From Opitutales bacterium (GTDB lineage Bacteria; Verrucomicrobiota; Verrucomicrobiia; Opitutales; UBA2987): DNA of 64,000 nucleotides. The translations under genes were made by a program, and so were the position numbers. This document shows, one piece after another, positions 1 through 11,145 of the stretch. Where the stretch lies: the NCBI GenBank assembly GCA_021772515.1, contig JAJFLU010000045.1, positions 1 through 64,000 of the forward strand, given 5' to 3'. The notes beneath the pieces were generated by a model. The model saw only the letters and a list, made by a program, of their open reading frames with translations, was not told the origin of the DNA and made no database searches. Position 1 is the first letter of the stretch. Each line of letters starts with the position of its first letter.

Positions 1-231
1 CGAGGCCTACTCAAGCCCATGAGCCGACTCGCCAAAACGATCGAAAAACACCTTGAAGGAATACTCGCTCACTGGGAATCTCACGTCACCAATGCCTACA
101 TGGAAGGACTCAACAGTGTCTTCAGCGCCACCAAACGCAAAACCAGAGGCTATCGCACGACCGAAAACCTAATCACCATGCTATACCTCGTCGCCGGTAA
201 ACTCAACATCCCATCCGCAATGTACCACTGA
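1..231 (+). mobile_element. 3' end of ISL3-family (DDE) transposase, truncated at window edge or by decay
   Basis: ORF 19..231 ...HWESHVTNAYMEGLNSVFSATKRKTRGYRTTENLITMLYLVAGKL resembles the C-terminus of ISL3 (IS204/IS1001/IS1165) transposases. Confidence 0.8.
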
Positions 232-276
232 AAACGTCGAGGAACCCCTAAATTTCTCCTAAGTCTTTGATTATCA

Positions 277-351
<75 letters not shown>

Positions 352-657
352 GAATACAGAAAAGCGCCCACTTTCTGCCCCCGTAATCTATAATAAATAG
401 AAACCTTTATTTGGCAGACAAGCAAAAAGAAGCTCTCGCCCCTCCCGAACAAGACCCTTCACCAATATTTCTCTCGGTCCAATGGGTGTTCCGCCATGAG
501 GACACTATGAAAAAAGCGTCTCCATCTCAATATATAAGGTTCCAGGGAGATCGTTAAATTTCCATGGGGGAAATCCCCTAGAGTTTTTTCGCCCCAAAAA
601 ATCAATCCTCTGGGGGCTATTCTCCCAGTTTATCGGGAAATTGTAGTATCCGGGGCG

Positions 658-1737
658 CTATTTATCGAAAAAGCCCGTCGGCAGGTTATTGCTATTGAGA
701 ACACCGACCAGCACGCCTTTTCTTAAGACAGGGTAAATCGAGGGACCTTCCTTTTCCAGCCGTCCCGATAAAAACTGCAGGGGCCAGTCCGCATCCAGAT
801 AGGCGGGCATCGGCTTGGTAAAGGGCAGGAGCGGATCATCGGGCGGAATCCGGGCCACAATATTTTGGAGTCTTTGCGGTGAAATGAAATTGAGCCCGCC
901 TCTGTCTTGCAGGAAAATAGCCTCCAATTGTATCGCTCGCGCCCCCAAAACCTCGATCGTATTGCCCACCGTCGTATCACCCGGCAGGGAAAGAAAATTT
1001 TTACTCGCCAACGACCCAACCGTCCAACCCCGCAATAATTCACTGCGCTTGACCATCTTATACTCAAGTTGACCACCGACAAAAATGAAGGCAAATAGCA
1101 GCGCCATAACATCGCTCACATTTTCGTAAACCAGAGCCAGTAGCACGCCCCCCGCGGCCAGAGGCATGGCCACATAGACAGCAGCACGTGTCGCTGCCAG
1201 GTACGAATACTTCAAGGCCAGAATTGCCCGCAGGATGCGCCCGCCATCCATGGGAAATATCGGGAGGAGATTGAAAAGCCCCATGGCAAAATTAAATATC
1301 ATGAGCGAAAACAGAAGATCGATCCAGCTATATTGAAAATCCGCATTAAACCACACCCAGGGGGATCCCAGGAAAATTCGCAAAATACCCGCTATCAGAA
1401 AATTCACCATCGGCCCCGCCAAGGTGATGAACAGCTCTCTCAATGGCTTGCGCGGTATGTGGCCAAATTGAGCCATTCCGCCGATGGGCAGCAGCAAAAT
1501 ACGGTAAATCGGAATTTTGTAGCGGCGGGCCATCAGACAATGCCCCAATTCATGCAGCACCACACAGGTGAAAATTAGCAGAACAAAAGCCGTTGACCAG
1601 ATAACCGGCGCGATCGCTCCCCCCCCATCCATCCAACTGGACCACGCCACCCACGCCACCAATAGCAAAAAGGTGACATGCAGCTCCAACTGTATGCCAA
1701 ACAGGCGGAATAACTTAATTGACCCGTACTTGCCCAT
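658..1737 (-). CDS. Site-2 protease family (M50) membrane metalloprotease
   Basis: HELGH motif, multiple TM segments, [16 protein letters not shown] motif typical of S2P/SpoIVFB-like proteases, CBS-like C-terminal region. Confidence 0.9.
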   Translation of the reverse strand: MGKYGSIKLFRLFGIQLELHVTFLLLVAWVAWSSWMDGGGAIAPVIWSTAFVLLIFTCVVLHELGHCLMARRYKIPIYRILLLPIGGMAQFGHIPRKPLRELFITLAGPMVNFLIAGILRIFLGSPWVWFNADFQYSWIDLLFSLMIFNFAMGLFNLLPIFPMDGGRILRAILALKYSYLAATRAAVYVAMPLAAGGVLLALVYENVSDVMALLFAFIFVGGQLEYKMVKRSELLRGWTVGSLASKNFLSLPGDTTVGNTIEVLGARAIQLEAIFLQDRGGLNFISPQRLQNIVARIPPDDPLLPFTKPMPAYLDADWPLQFLSGRLEKEGPSIYPVLRKGVLVGVLNSNNLPTGFFDK

Positions 1738-1827
1738 GAATTGTTATCGATAGTTGCTTCTTTTATGGGGATATCTCTTGCAGGTATCGACACCTATTTC
1801 AGGAATAATATCCATTCAAACAAAATT

Positions 1828-3300
1828 ATGAGCGCAAACTGCAAACCGGGCTTGATTCTCGTCATCGACGATGATGCCGAGATCCGGTATTCACTCAACC
1901 GGGTTTTGAGCGCCCATCGCTACAGTGTAGTCACCGCCGCCAGCGGTGAGGAAGGGCTGCGGCTGGCCCAGGCGGAAAACCCGCAGGTCGTTTTTCTCGA
2001 TAACCGCATGGAGGGGGTCAGCGGTCTGGAAACGCTCCAACATCTCCACTCGATGCTTCCTCAAACGAAAGTCATTTTGATGACCGCCTATGGCGCAACC
2101 CAGACCGCCATCGAGGCCATGAAATTTGGCGCTTTCGAGTATATCCTCAAACCCTTTGACATTAAAAAAGTCACCGGTTTGGCCGAAAAGGCGATGCGCG
2201 ACTTCGCGGAGCATTCCGGCTTTGCTGAGGATGTCGGCCACTCCGCAGGCCAGTCAGATGAAATCGGGGAGGAGCTTGTCGGCAGTTCACCGCTCATGCA
2301 GGAGGTCTTCAAGTCGATTGGCAAAGTGGCCGCGACGGATGTCACCGTTATGATAACCGGTGAGAGCGGGACCGGCAAGGAGTTGGTCGCCCGCAGTCTC
2401 TGGCGAAACAGCCTGCGCAATACGAAACCTTATTTATCGGTAAATTGTGCCGCAATTCCGGAAAATTTGATAGAAAGCGAACTCTTCGGGCACGAAAAAG
2501 GGGCTTTCACCGGTGCGGAGCGCCTCCATAAGGGCAAATTTGAGCAATGCGACGGTGGCACACTTTTTCTTGATGAAATCGGTGACATGGCGTCGGCCAC
2601 TCAAACAAAAATCCTCCGCACCCTGCAAGAAGGGGAAATCCAGCGCGTGGGCGGCACAAAAACCATCAAAGTAGATGTTCGCCTCTTGGCCGCCACCCAT
2701 CGAAACCTCGACCAAATGGTGGCCGAAGGGAGTTTCCGCGAGGATCTCTATTACCGGCTCAACGTGATGGGCATCGCCCTTCCGCCCCTCCGCGAGCGGC
2801 CCGAGGATATTCCGCTGATCGTCGATTTTCTGCTTCACCGGTTGGCGTGTTCGGGAAAGGGAAAAGCCCGGCGCGTTTCCACCGAAGGAATGGAGATTTT
2901 GCAAAAATTCTCTTGGCCGGGAAATGTTCGGGAACTGGAGAACATCCTTCAGAGAAGCGCCTTGAATTCCCGTAGCCAAACGATTTTAGTCGGCGACCTT
3001 CCGCCTGAAATCCGGGGAGTGGTTGGAACGGAAGCGAAATCTCAGACAACACCGATTCCTGAAATCGAGGCAGATCCCGCCGTTGGCAAACTCCCAGGAA
3101 ACGCTTTCTCCGATGCCCTTGATGTCGCCTACAAGGAAATTCGCAAAGAACGCGACCACTCCCTCTTGCGCTTTCTGGAAAGGGAAATGATTCGGCGGGC
3201 TCTGGAAGAAACCGGGGGCAATCAGGTCAAAACTGCCGCCTTGCTCGGTATTTCACGGGTAACACTGCGGAAGCGGCTAAAGGAGTCCGGCCTTGTCTGA
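1828..3300 (+). CDS. Sigma-54-dependent response regulator (NtrC family)
   Basis: Receiver domain ([12 protein letters not shown]...VFLDNRM), AAA+ [14 protein letters not shown] and GAFTGA motifs, C-terminal Fis-type HTH; ATG 1828 preferred over 1741. Confidence 0.95.
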   Translation: MSANCKPGLILVIDDDAEIRYSLNRVLSAHRYSVVTAASGEEGLRLAQAENPQVVFLDNRMEGVSGLETLQHLHSMLPQTKVILMTAYGATQTAIEAMKFGAFEYILKPFDIKKVTGLAEKAMRDFAEHSGFAEDVGHSAGQSDEIGEELVGSSPLMQEVFKSIGKVAATDVTVMITGESGTGKELVARSLWRNSLRNTKPYLSVNCAAIPENLIESELFGHEKGAFTGAERLHKGKFEQCDGGTLFLDEIGDMASATQTKILRTLQEGEIQRVGGTKTIKVDVRLLAATHRNLDQMVAEGSFREDLYYRLNVMGIALPPLRERPEDIPLIVDFLLHRLACSGKGKARRVSTEGMEILQKFSWPGNVRELENILQRSALNSRSQTILVGDLPPEIRGVVGTEAKSQTTPIPEIEADPAVGKLPGNAFSDALDVAYKEIRKERDHSLLRFLEREMIRRALEETGGNQVKTAALLGISRVTLRKRLKESGLV

Positions 3301-3375
3301 TGTTTCGCGTTTTCTTTTTTTCCACTATTGCCGATAAAGAGCCTAGATTGAATTCCAGTAATCGATAAACTCCCC

Positions 3376-4083
3376 ATGAGCAAATTAGGTCAAATAGGCG
3401 CGGATGCCCGAAAATTACTGTCGCGCTGCCGATCGGGCGTGCTCTCGACGATATCCGTTGAGGTCGCCGGTTATCCTTTCGGATCGGTCGTTCCCTACTG
3501 CCTCGATGCGGGCGGTAATCCCTTTATATACATCAGTGATATCGCCCAGCATACCAAAAACATCGACGCCGACCCCAAGGTATCTCTCATTCTCCAGGCG
3601 GCGGTTTCGGATGATGTCCAGGCCGAGGCCCGTTTCACACTTCTCGCCGATGCGGAGAAAATTGAAGCTCAGGAGCCCGATATGGCCAGGCGTTATACCC
3701 GTTATTTCCCCTCATCGAGCGGTTATCGGCAGGCCCATGGTTTTTCCTTTTACCGCCTGCGGGTTTTTCAGGGTCGCTACATCGGGGGGTTCGGCGAAGT
3801 TTATTGGCTCGAAAAAGAGGATTTTCTTTTGCCAACCCCCTTTACAGCCGACGAGGAGCAGGGGGCGGTTGAACACATGAACGCCGACCACACCGATTTT
3901 ATGGAAAAACGACTCAGGAAAATTGATATTGTTTCCCCAAAAAACGACCAAAAGCCGGTCATGGCCGGATTGGATGCCGAGGGCTTTGATATTCGGCTCG
4001 GAGACGCGATTTATCGTTTCCCTTTTCCCAATCCGGTCCAAAACATGCGGGAGGTCCGTGAAACTCTCAAATCGATGGCATAA
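3376..4083 (+). CDS. HugZ-like / pyridoxamine 5'-phosphate oxidase-fold protein with DUF2470 C-terminal domain
   Basis: N-terminal PNPOx-like region and C-terminal HMNADHTDF motif of heme-utilisation-type proteins. Confidence 0.85.
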   Translation: MSKLGQIGADARKLLSRCRSGVLSTISVEVAGYPFGSVVPYCLDAGGNPFIYISDIAQHTKNIDADPKVSLILQAAVSDDVQAEARFTLLADAEKIEAQEPDMARRYTRYFPSSSGYRQAHGFSFYRLRVFQGRYIGGFGEVYWLEKEDFLLPTPFTADEEQGAVEHMNADHTDFMEKRLRKIDIVSPKNDQKPVMAGLDAEGFDIRLGDAIYRFPFPNPVQNMREVRETLKSMA

Positions 4084-4177
4084 GGATGGCCCCGCCCGAT
4101 AATAAAACGATTGCGAATGCCCGTAGGGGGGATTTACTGGCTGCCTTACCATTTTACCTGATGCCGAGACGAAGACG

Positions 4178-5131
4178 ATGAAAGTAACCGATTATTTGAG
4201 TCAATCCAGTGGGACCCTTGTTTCCATAGAAATCATTCCTCCCTTAAAAGGAGTGGGAATCGAATCGATATATGCCAGCATCGATCCGTTGATGGAATTC
4301 AACCCCATCGCAATCAACGTCACCTACCACCGTGAGGAATATGAGTTCAAGAAAATGCCCAACGGCCTGCTCAAACGCTACAGCGTGCGCAAAAGGCCCG
4401 GCACGGTCGGCATTACCGCAGCCCTCGTAAATCGATACCAGATCGATGCCGTTCCCCACCTCATCTGTGGGGGTTTCAGCCGCGAGGAAACCGAAAACGC
4501 GCTCATCGACCTGAATTTTTTGGGCATCAACAACATCCTCGCCCTGCGGGGAGATTCGGTTAACAACGAGCGGAAATTCGTTCCCGAACCGGATGGCAAT
4601 GTTTACGCCCTCGACCTCATACGCCAGATCACCGACATGAACAACGGCCTCTACATGTATGAGGAGTTGGTCAACGCCACCAAGACAGATTTCTGCATCG
4701 GGGTGGCCGGATATCCCGAAAAACATTTCGAATCTCCCAATCTTTCCACCGATTTGAAATATTTGAAAATGAAGGTCGATGCCGGAGCCAATTACGTCAT
4801 CACGCAGATGTTTTTCGATAACAAAAAGTTTTTCGAGTTCGAGCGCAGATGCCGCGAGGTCGGTATCAATGTGCCGATTATTCCCGGAATCAAACTAATA
4901 TCCCTGAAAAAGCACCTCAATCTCATCCCGAGTGTTTTCCATGCCGTCATTCCCGAGGAGCTCTCGGCACAGGTGGAAAAATGTCGCGACAACAGTGAAG
5001 TCCGACAAGTGGGTATAGAATGGGCGACTCAGCAATGCAAAGAGCTGATCGAACACGGCGTCCCTTGTCTGCATTTTTACACCATGGCCAAGAGCCACGG
5101 CACCAAAAAAGTCCTCGAATCGCTATTTTAA
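4178..5131 (+). CDS. metF: Methylenetetrahydrofolate reductase
   Basis: NILALRGD, YPEKHFESPNL, KVDAGANYVITQMFFD, PIIPGI motifs. Confidence 0.95.
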   Translation: MKVTDYLSQSSGTLVSIEIIPPLKGVGIESIYASIDPLMEFNPIAINVTYHREEYEFKKMPNGLLKRYSVRKRPGTVGITAALVNRYQIDAVPHLICGGFSREETENALIDLNFLGINNILALRGDSVNNERKFVPEPDGNVYALDLIRQITDMNNGLYMYEELVNATKTDFCIGVAGYPEKHFESPNLSTDLKYLKMKVDAGANYVITQMFFDNKKFFEFERRCREVGINVPIIPGIKLISLKKHLNLIPSVFHAVIPEELSAQVEKCRDNSEVRQVGIEWATQQCKELIEHGVPCLHFYTMAKSHGTKKVLESLF

Positions 5132-5216
5132 AGCAGCGGTAACTAATTTGAAGTCCGGTGGAGACAGATTTCAAAAGGTTTGCCAGTCTCCTGTTTTGTT
5201 AGGCAGAATGGGTTTT

Positions 5217-6956
5217 ATGCGCCTGAAAAATTCATCATCCAACCGTCATTTACCTCCCCATGCCTTCTTCTTTCTCCTCGTCTGCCTTCTTCTCCTCCCC
5301 AACCAAGCCCTTGTGAGCGCCGATCGCATAACCGGAAAATCCTTTGCCACGCGGTCCGAAGTCATTGCCCGGCACGGCATGGCGGCCACCAGTCAACCCC
5401 TGGCGACACAGGTGGCATTGGACATTTTAAAAAAGGGCGGTAATGCCATCGATGCGGCCATCGCGGCCAATGCTGTTCTCGGATTGGTCGAGCCGACCGG
5501 CAATGGAATCGGCGGGGATCTTTTCGCAATCGTCTGGCATGATGAATCCCAAAAGCTCCACGGCCTCAATGCCAGCGGCAGGTCGCCCAAGAGCCTGACT
5601 TTGGAGGAATTTAAAAGACGCGGCCTGACCAAAGTGCCTCCCCACGGGCCGATGCCGGTATCCGTCCCCGGTTGCGTGGATGGGTGGTTCGAGCTGCATG
5701 AGAAATTCGGCAGCCTGCCAATGGAGGAAATTCTGGCCCCGGCAATCGGCTATGCTCGTGAAGGTTTTCCGGTCACCGAGTTGATCGCGTTTTACTGGGG
5801 CCGCAGTGTCCCGATTCTGGAGAAATGGCCGGGTTACAAAGAAACCTTTATGCCCGGCGGGAGGGCTCCGCGAAAGGGCGAGATTTTCAAAAACCCCATG
5901 CTGGCCGATACCCTTGAGAAAATCGCCCAAGGCGGCAGGGATGTTTATTATCGCGGGGAGATCGCCCGCACCATCGATGCCTTTATGAAAAAGGAGGGCG
6001 GTTTTCTCTCCTACCAGGATTTGGCTTCACATTCTTCCACATGGGTCGAGCCGGTATCGACTGACTACCGGGGCTACACCGTTTGGGAGCTTCCCCCCAA
6101 CGGCCAGGGAATCGCCGCCCTCCAAATCCTCAATATCCTGGAAGGCTACGATATCCGCGCGATGGGCTTCGGTAGCAAGGAATATGTGCATCACTTTGTC
6201 GAAGCTAAAAAACTGGCCTTCGAGGACCGGGCCAAGTTTTACGCCGATCCCGCATTTAATAACATCCCGGTCGAGGCCCTTATTTCCAAAAAATACGCCG
6301 CCGAACGACGCAAATTGATCAACCCAGATCGCGCCTCCAGGAGTTACCCGCCGGGCGACCCTGTCCTGGAAAATGGAGACACCATTTACATGACGGTGGC
6401 CGACAAGGATCACAACATGGTCTCCCTCATCCAAAGTAATTACCGTGGAATGGGCTCCGGCATGTGCCCCACCGGTCTCGGTTTTAATCTACAGGATCGG
6501 GGCGAGCTATTTAACCTCAAAGAGGGCCATTTCAATTCCTACGAACCCGGCAAGCGACCCTTTCACACCATTATACCCGCCTTCGTCACCAAGGACGGCA
6601 AACCCTACATGAGCTTCGGGGTCATGGGCGGCGCCACCCAACCGCAGGGCCACGCCCAAATCATTATCAACATGGTGGATTTCGACATGAACCTGCAGGA
6701 AGCCGGGGACGCCCCTCGCATCCTCCACAGCAACTCCTCCCAACCGACCGGCGAAATCATGACCGACGGCGGCATCGTCACGCTGGAAACCGGTTTTCCC
6801 TACGAAACCGAGCGCGAACTCTCACTCATGCGGCATAAAATGGGCATCAGTGTGGGTCCCTACGGCGGCTACCAGGCAATTCTCTACGACGCCGAAAACG
6901 ATGTCTATTACGGCGCCTCCGAATCCCGAAAAGACGGCCAGGCCGCCGGGTATTAA
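5217..6956 (+). CDS. ggt: Gamma-glutamyltransferase
   Basis: GGNAIDAAIAANAVLGLVEPTGNGIGGDLFAI and HNMVSLIQSNYRGMGSG motifs; signal-peptide-like N-terminus from Met at 5217. Confidence 0.93.
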   Translation: MRLKNSSSNRHLPPHAFFFLLVCLLLLPNQALVSADRITGKSFATRSEVIARHGMAATSQPLATQVALDILKKGGNAIDAAIAANAVLGLVEPTGNGIGGDLFAIVWHDESQKLHGLNASGRSPKSLTLEEFKRRGLTKVPPHGPMPVSVPGCVDGWFELHEKFGSLPMEEILAPAIGYAREGFPVTELIAFYWGRSVPILEKWPGYKETFMPGGRAPRKGEIFKNPMLADTLEKIAQGGRDVYYRGEIARTIDAFMKKEGGFLSYQDLASHSSTWVEPVSTDYRGYTVWELPPNGQGIAALQILNILEGYDIRAMGFGSKEYVHHFVEAKKLAFEDRAKFYADPAFNNIPVEALISKKYAAERRKLINPDRASRSYPPGDPVLENGDTIYMTVADKDHNMVSLIQSNYRGMGSGMCPTGLGFNLQDRGELFNLKEGHFNSYEPGKRPFHTIIPAFVTKDGKPYMSFGVMGGATQPQGHAQIIINMVDFDMNLQEAGDAPRILHSNSSQPTGEIMTDGGIVTLETGFPYETERELSLMRHKMGISVGPYGGYQAILYDAENDVYYGASESRKDGQAAGY

Positions 6957-7044
6957 ATTAATAAATTGTTTTATTCACCGAATAAGTATGAAGAGAAGCA
7001 GAAGCCTTCTTAATCCGTGGTTAAAAATAGGCACGAAGATCAGA

Positions 7045-7449
7045 TTACTTTTCGGCCAATATTTGCAGAATCTTTGTCCTCAAATAGGATTTGGGCGGCG
7101 AACCCGTAGTTTTTCCGTCAATATGGTAAATGCGGCAGCCCCAGACGGGCCTTCCCTCTTTCCGCTCGATATCAACCCCGTTCACCCGCACCGAAGGGGA
7201 ACCATAAAACTGATATTTCTGCGCTTCGGCATCCGAATTAACCTCAAGAAAAACCAGATCGACCTTCCAGCCCTCCTCCTCAATGAGTTCCAAAACATGT
7301 TTCCGAACCGCCTCATGGGAAGGACACTCCTCAAAATACAATAGCTCAATTTTATCCATCATAACCACGGCATCCTCCTCGCCCGAAGCGCCAAAAACCG
7401 GAAATAATCCCGCTAGACATAAAACCAGAATGCTTTTATTTAATTTCAT
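7045..7449 (-). CDS. Small exported thioredoxin-fold-like protein
   Basis: Signal peptide then KIELLYFEECPSHEAVRKHVLELI...YQFYGSPSVRVNG; thioredoxin-like with lone Cys plus WGCRIY. Confidence 0.6.
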   Translation of the reverse strand: MKLNKSILVLCLAGLFPVFGASGEEDAVVMMDKIELLYFEECPSHEAVRKHVLELIEEEGWKVDLVFLEVNSDAEAQKYQFYGSPSVRVNGVDIERKEGRPVWGCRIYHIDGKTTGSPPKSYLRTKILQILAEK

Positions 7450-7536
7450 GTTCAACCCAACAAAACCTATATTCGAATAAGAGTCCCGAAAAGTGAAGTT
7501 TATTCGCTCCACTCCAAAAATACCATTGGAATAAAA

Positions 7537-7818
7537 ATGAAATTTTTACACATTGAAAAAGCGCAACATATAGCCGATCATGAAGTATGGCTGGAGTTCA
7601 ACGATGGCAGTAAAGGAAAAGTAAATTTGAAAGATTCTATCGACGGCAGAATTTTCGAACCGCTCGTGGATACTGATTTATTCAAGAATTTTCGTTTGGA
7701 AGGGCATACTCTATCATGGCCCAATGGCGCCGATTTCGCGCCCGAATACCTAAAGGAAAAAATGATCGAACAAACAGGCGGTATGAGCACAAATTCTGCG
7801 GCAAATATTGGAATATGA
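7537..7818 (+). CDS. DUF2442-domain protein
   Basis: LEFNDGSKGKVNLKDSI...FKNFRLEGHTLSWPNGADFAPEYLKE. Confidence 0.8.
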   Translation: MKFLHIEKAQHIADHEVWLEFNDGSKGKVNLKDSIDGRIFEPLVDTDLFKNFRLEGHTLSWPNGADFAPEYLKEKMIEQTGGMSTNSAANIGI

Positions 7819-7866
7819 CCGAACTTTAAAGTTCGACAGAAGATGAAATTTTAGTAGATTACCAAC

Positions 7867-8079
7867 ATGAGTACAGCCGAAAAAATTCTTGATGGATTAA
7901 GGGAACTCAAAGAGGAAGATCAAATCGAAGTTCTTGGTTTTGTTGAGGTTCTGAAAAGTGGAAAGCATGAGAAAAAAGAGGAGGAATTTAAGAATTTCTC
8001 ACTCAAAAACGCCATGCGAGGCATGGAAAATGAGCCCGACATCTATAATCTCTCCGACCTGAAAGATAGATTTAAATAA
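7867..8079 (+). CDS. Small antitoxin-like protein (DUF2281-like)
   Basis: 70 aa charged protein immediately upstream of a MazF/PemK-like N-terminal fragment. Confidence 0.55.
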   Translation: MSTAEKILDGLRELKEEDQIEVLGFVEVLKSGKHEKKEEEFKNFSLKNAMRGMENEPDIYNLSDLKDRFK

Positions 8080-8184
8080 ATGATTCAAGCGGGAAATTTA
8101 GTCTTATTTCGATTCCGACAGACAGATGGAAGTATAGGCAAACTACGGCCGGCAATCCTGATCAAAAATAAAGTAAAAATATGA
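8080..8184 (+). pseudogene. Truncated MazF/PemK-like toxin (34 codons, N-terminal fragment)
   Basis: Manual translation MIQAGNLVLFRFRQTDGSIGKLRPAILIKNKVKI* resembles the MazF N-terminus (G-D-V-L-x-x-F-x-x-T-D...K-x-R-P-A-I-V); starts directly after the antitoxin stop; ATGA overlap with next gene. Confidence 0.65.
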
Positions 8185-10100
8185 AGATAACACTGAAAAA
8201 AGTCACGATTCATAAGTTTAAATGCATCGAGTCCGATCAGACTTACGACGTGGAACCAGATACAACCGTACTAGTTGGGATGAATGAATCTGGCAAAACC
8301 TCAATCCTTCAAGCATTAGCTAAAACAAACTATTTCACTAAAGATAAAGTATTTACCTTTAACACAACCCACGACTATCCGCGGAAAGAAAAAAAACGCA
8401 TGGACAAGAGCGGAAAAACGCCAAAAGCAATTACATGCCGATTTGGTGTGTCTGAAGAACTTACAAATGAGATAGATTCTGAATTGGGCGAAGGAGTTGT
8501 TTTGCCAGAGGACATCGTCCAATTTGTTTCCTACGATAACAAAACTACCATGATCCCTCCCCTTGTAGACTATCAAGCTTTTATCAAAGGAAAAACAAAA
8601 GAACTCCGAATTTCCAGTAATACTTTGAATGAAAAGTTATTTAAGGTCCAATCTGTTGATGCCTTGCAGAAAGTAATCGATGGTTATCATGACGAGAACA
8701 TAAAAGAAAAACTCAATACATTGAAGAAGTACTTTGAGAACGAATTGAAATGGTCTTATGGTCATCCATTATCTGAGTACGTCGCTAGGGTTTTGTTGAG
8801 CCCACACTTGCCAAAATTCTTATATTATGACGAGTATTATGCACTTCCATCCCGAATTAGTATTGAGGATCTCCAGAAGGAGAAACTTGAAGCCGAACAA
8901 CAGAAGACCGCTAAGGCACTTTTTGAACTAGCTGACATCAATGTCAGTGAAGTTATTGGAGCCGATGATTTTGAAGATTTCAAAGCCGAACTTGAAGCAA
9001 CTGAAGCCACAATCACCGAGGAGCTTTTTAATTATTGGTCCACGAATACAAATTTAGAGATAAAATTTGATATCGACAAAATCGAAGACACACATCCACA
9101 ACATGGAACAAAAATAGTAGAGCATATACTAGATATACGTGTTCGGAACAACCGGACAAAAATGTCACTTCCGCTCCGTCATCGGAGCAAAGGCTTTAAT
9201 TGGTTTTTTTCTTTTTTAGTATGGTTCAAAAAAATTCAAGAGGACATTGAATCCAATTACGTCCTTTTACTTGATGAACCTGGGCTTAATCTACATGCGT
9301 CTGCTCAAAAAGACCTGCTGAAATTTATCGAAGATCTTTCCGAAAACTATCAAATCATTTACACGACGCATTCACCTTTTATGATGGACCCACAAAAACT
9401 CAATCGCGTCCGTACAGTTTTAGAAACAGATAACGGCACTAAGATTTCAGACAGTCTTCAAGAGAAAGATCCGAATACTCTTTTTCCCTTACAGGCAGCT
9501 TTGGGCTATGACTTAGCTCAAAACCTATTCATTTCAAGGCACAATTTATTGGTAGAGGGCGTTTCGGACCTTATCTACATACAGATGATTTCTGGTCTTT
9601 TGTCAGGGAATGGGCGATCAGGTTTACGTGAGGACATCGCTATTGTCCCGGTAGGAGGACTAGAGAAGGTATCCACATTTGTGTCACTGTTACGCGGGAG
9701 TAGCCTCAATATGGTATGCTTACTTGATTCTAGTATAGCTAAGGGGAGCAAGGCCCAACTTGAGAACTTAGTGACGAGCAAAATCATTAAACAGAGTAAG
9801 ATTCTAAATTTTGATCATTTTGTTGAAAATGCCACCGAAGCCGACATGGAGGACATGTTTGAAAAGGATGAATATATTCAACTATTCAACTCTGCTTTCC
9901 ATGAGTATGATAATATATCAATGGAAAAGCTAATTCAGGATATTCCTCGCATCGTTCTACAGATTAACAAATTAATTGGAGTCGCACGGTTCAATCACTA
10001 CCGGCCCGCACGCGAATTACTGGTATCAAGGCTAAAGCTATCTGAGAAGACGCTTGGTAGATTTGAATTAATGTTTAAGAAAATTAATGAGTTAATGTGA
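8181..10100 (+). CDS. OLD-family ATP-dependent endonuclease (AAA ATPase + TOPRIM)
   Basis: Walker A GMNESGKTS, Walker B YVLLLDEPGLNLHA, THSPFM, TOPRIM LLVEGVSDLIYI; AT-rich relative to flanks. Confidence 0.9.
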   Translation: MKITLKKVTIHKFKCIESDQTYDVEPDTTVLVGMNESGKTSILQALAKTNYFTKDKVFTFNTTHDYPRKEKKRMDKSGKTPKAITCRFGVSEELTNEIDSELGEGVVLPEDIVQFVSYDNKTTMIPPLVDYQAFIKGKTKELRISSNTLNEKLFKVQSVDALQKVIDGYHDENIKEKLNTLKKYFENELKWSYGHPLSEYVARVLLSPHLPKFLYYDEYYALPSRISIEDLQKEKLEAEQQKTAKALFELADINVSEVIGADDFEDFKAELEATEATITEELFNYWSTNTNLEIKFDIDKIEDTHPQHGTKIVEHILDIRVRNNRTKMSLPLRHRSKGFNWFFSFLVWFKKIQEDIESNYVLLLDEPGLNLHASAQKDLLKFIEDLSENYQIIYTTHSPFMMDPQKLNRVRTVLETDNGTKISDSLQEKDPNTLFPLQAALGYDLAQNLFISRHNLLVEGVSDLIYIQMISGLLSGNGRSGLREDIAIVPVGGLEKVSTFVSLLRGSSLNMVCLLDSSIAKGSKAQLENLVTSKIIKQSKILNFDHFVENATEADMEDMFEKDEYIQLFNSAFHEYDNISMEKLIQDIPRIVLQINKLIGVARFNHYRPARELLVSRLKLSEKTLGRFELMFKKINELM

Positions 10101-10155
10101 CTAGAGAACATTCGTTGAAAACTAACAGAGATTAAATTTAAACTCAGTAATTACA

Positions 10156-11145
10156 TTACTCTCTAAATCCTTCGGGGTGGGTTTTATGCCAATTCCAGGC
10201 GGTTGCGATGATGGTTTCGAGGTCGAGGTGGTGGATTTTCCAGTCGAGTTCGTTTTGGGCTTTGCTGGAATCGGCGTAAAGTGAGGGCGGATCGCCGGGC
10301 CGTCGCGGGCCTTCCTGAACAGGCACTTTGAGCCCCGAAACTTTTTCTACCGTATCGATCACTTCCCGGACGGATTGAGGTTTTCCCGTGCCCAGGTTGT
10401 AAAAGAGCTGCTGACCCGGTTTTTCCAAATGTGGGATGGCCGCGATGTGGGCGCGAGAGAGGTCATCCACATGCACATAATCCCGCAGGCAGGTGCCGTC
10501 CGGGGTGGGGTAGTCGGTCCCGAAAATACTGGTGCTTTTCCGCTGGCCCATGGCCGCCTGTATGACGAGGGGGATCAGGTGGGTTTCCGGGTCGTGGTCT
10601 TCTCCGATCGAGCCGTCCTGGGCCGCGCCGGCGGCATTGAAGTAGCGAAAGGATGCGAAACTCAGGCCGTGTGCCACCGCTGTAGCCCTGAGGACATTCT
10701 CCAAATCGAGCTTGGACTGGCCGTAGGGGTTGATGGGGTTCTGCGGCATATCCTCGACGATGGGCAGTTCGGCAGGGACGCCATAGGTCGCGCAGGTGGA
10801 GGATAAAACGAATTTGCCAACCCCATGCGTCACCATCGTTTTGAGGAGTGTGATTGGTTTGGCCAAATTGTTTTCGTAATACTTGAGAGGGTTTTCCACC
10901 GATTCACCGACAAAGGCGAAGGCCGCAAAATGCATGACCAATTCGATTTTCTCCGCTTCCAACACCTGCCCCACAAATACCGCATCTCCCAGGTCACCTT
11001 GGTAAAATGGAACCTCCGCACCGACGGCCGCCCGATGCCCGAAGACCAGGTTATCCAGGACTACCGCGCGATGCCCGGCGGCGGAAAGCTGCCGCACGCA
11101 ATGACTGCCGATATAACCGGCTCCTCCTATCACAAGCACATTCAC
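10156..11145 (-). CDS. galE: UDP-glucose 4-epimerase
   Basis: GGAGYIGSHCVRQL, YFNAAGA, TPDGTCLRDYVHVDDL motifs. Confidence 0.95.
   Translation of the reverse strand: MNVLVIGGAGYIGSHCVRQLSAAGHRAVVLDNLVFGHRAAVGAEVPFYQGDLGDAVFVGQVLEAEKIELVMHFAAFAFVGESVENPLKYYENNLAKPITLLKTMVTHGVGKFVLSSTCATYGVPAELPIVEDMPQNPINPYGQSKLDLENVLRATAVAHGLSFASFRYFNAAGAAQDGSIGEDHDPETHLIPLVIQAAMGQRKSTSIFGTDYPTPDGTCLRDYVHVDDLSRAHIAAIPHLEKPGQQLFYNLGTGKPQSVREVIDTVEKVSGLKVPVQEGPRRPGDPPSLYADSSKAQNELDWKIHHLDLETIIATAWNWHKTHPEGFRE

Noticed and set aside
723-1112. 129 aa minus-strand ORF inside the M50 protease gene
   Set aside because: Out-of-frame shadow ORF; the protease frame has family motifs. The same applies to the many antisense ORFs inside other called genes.
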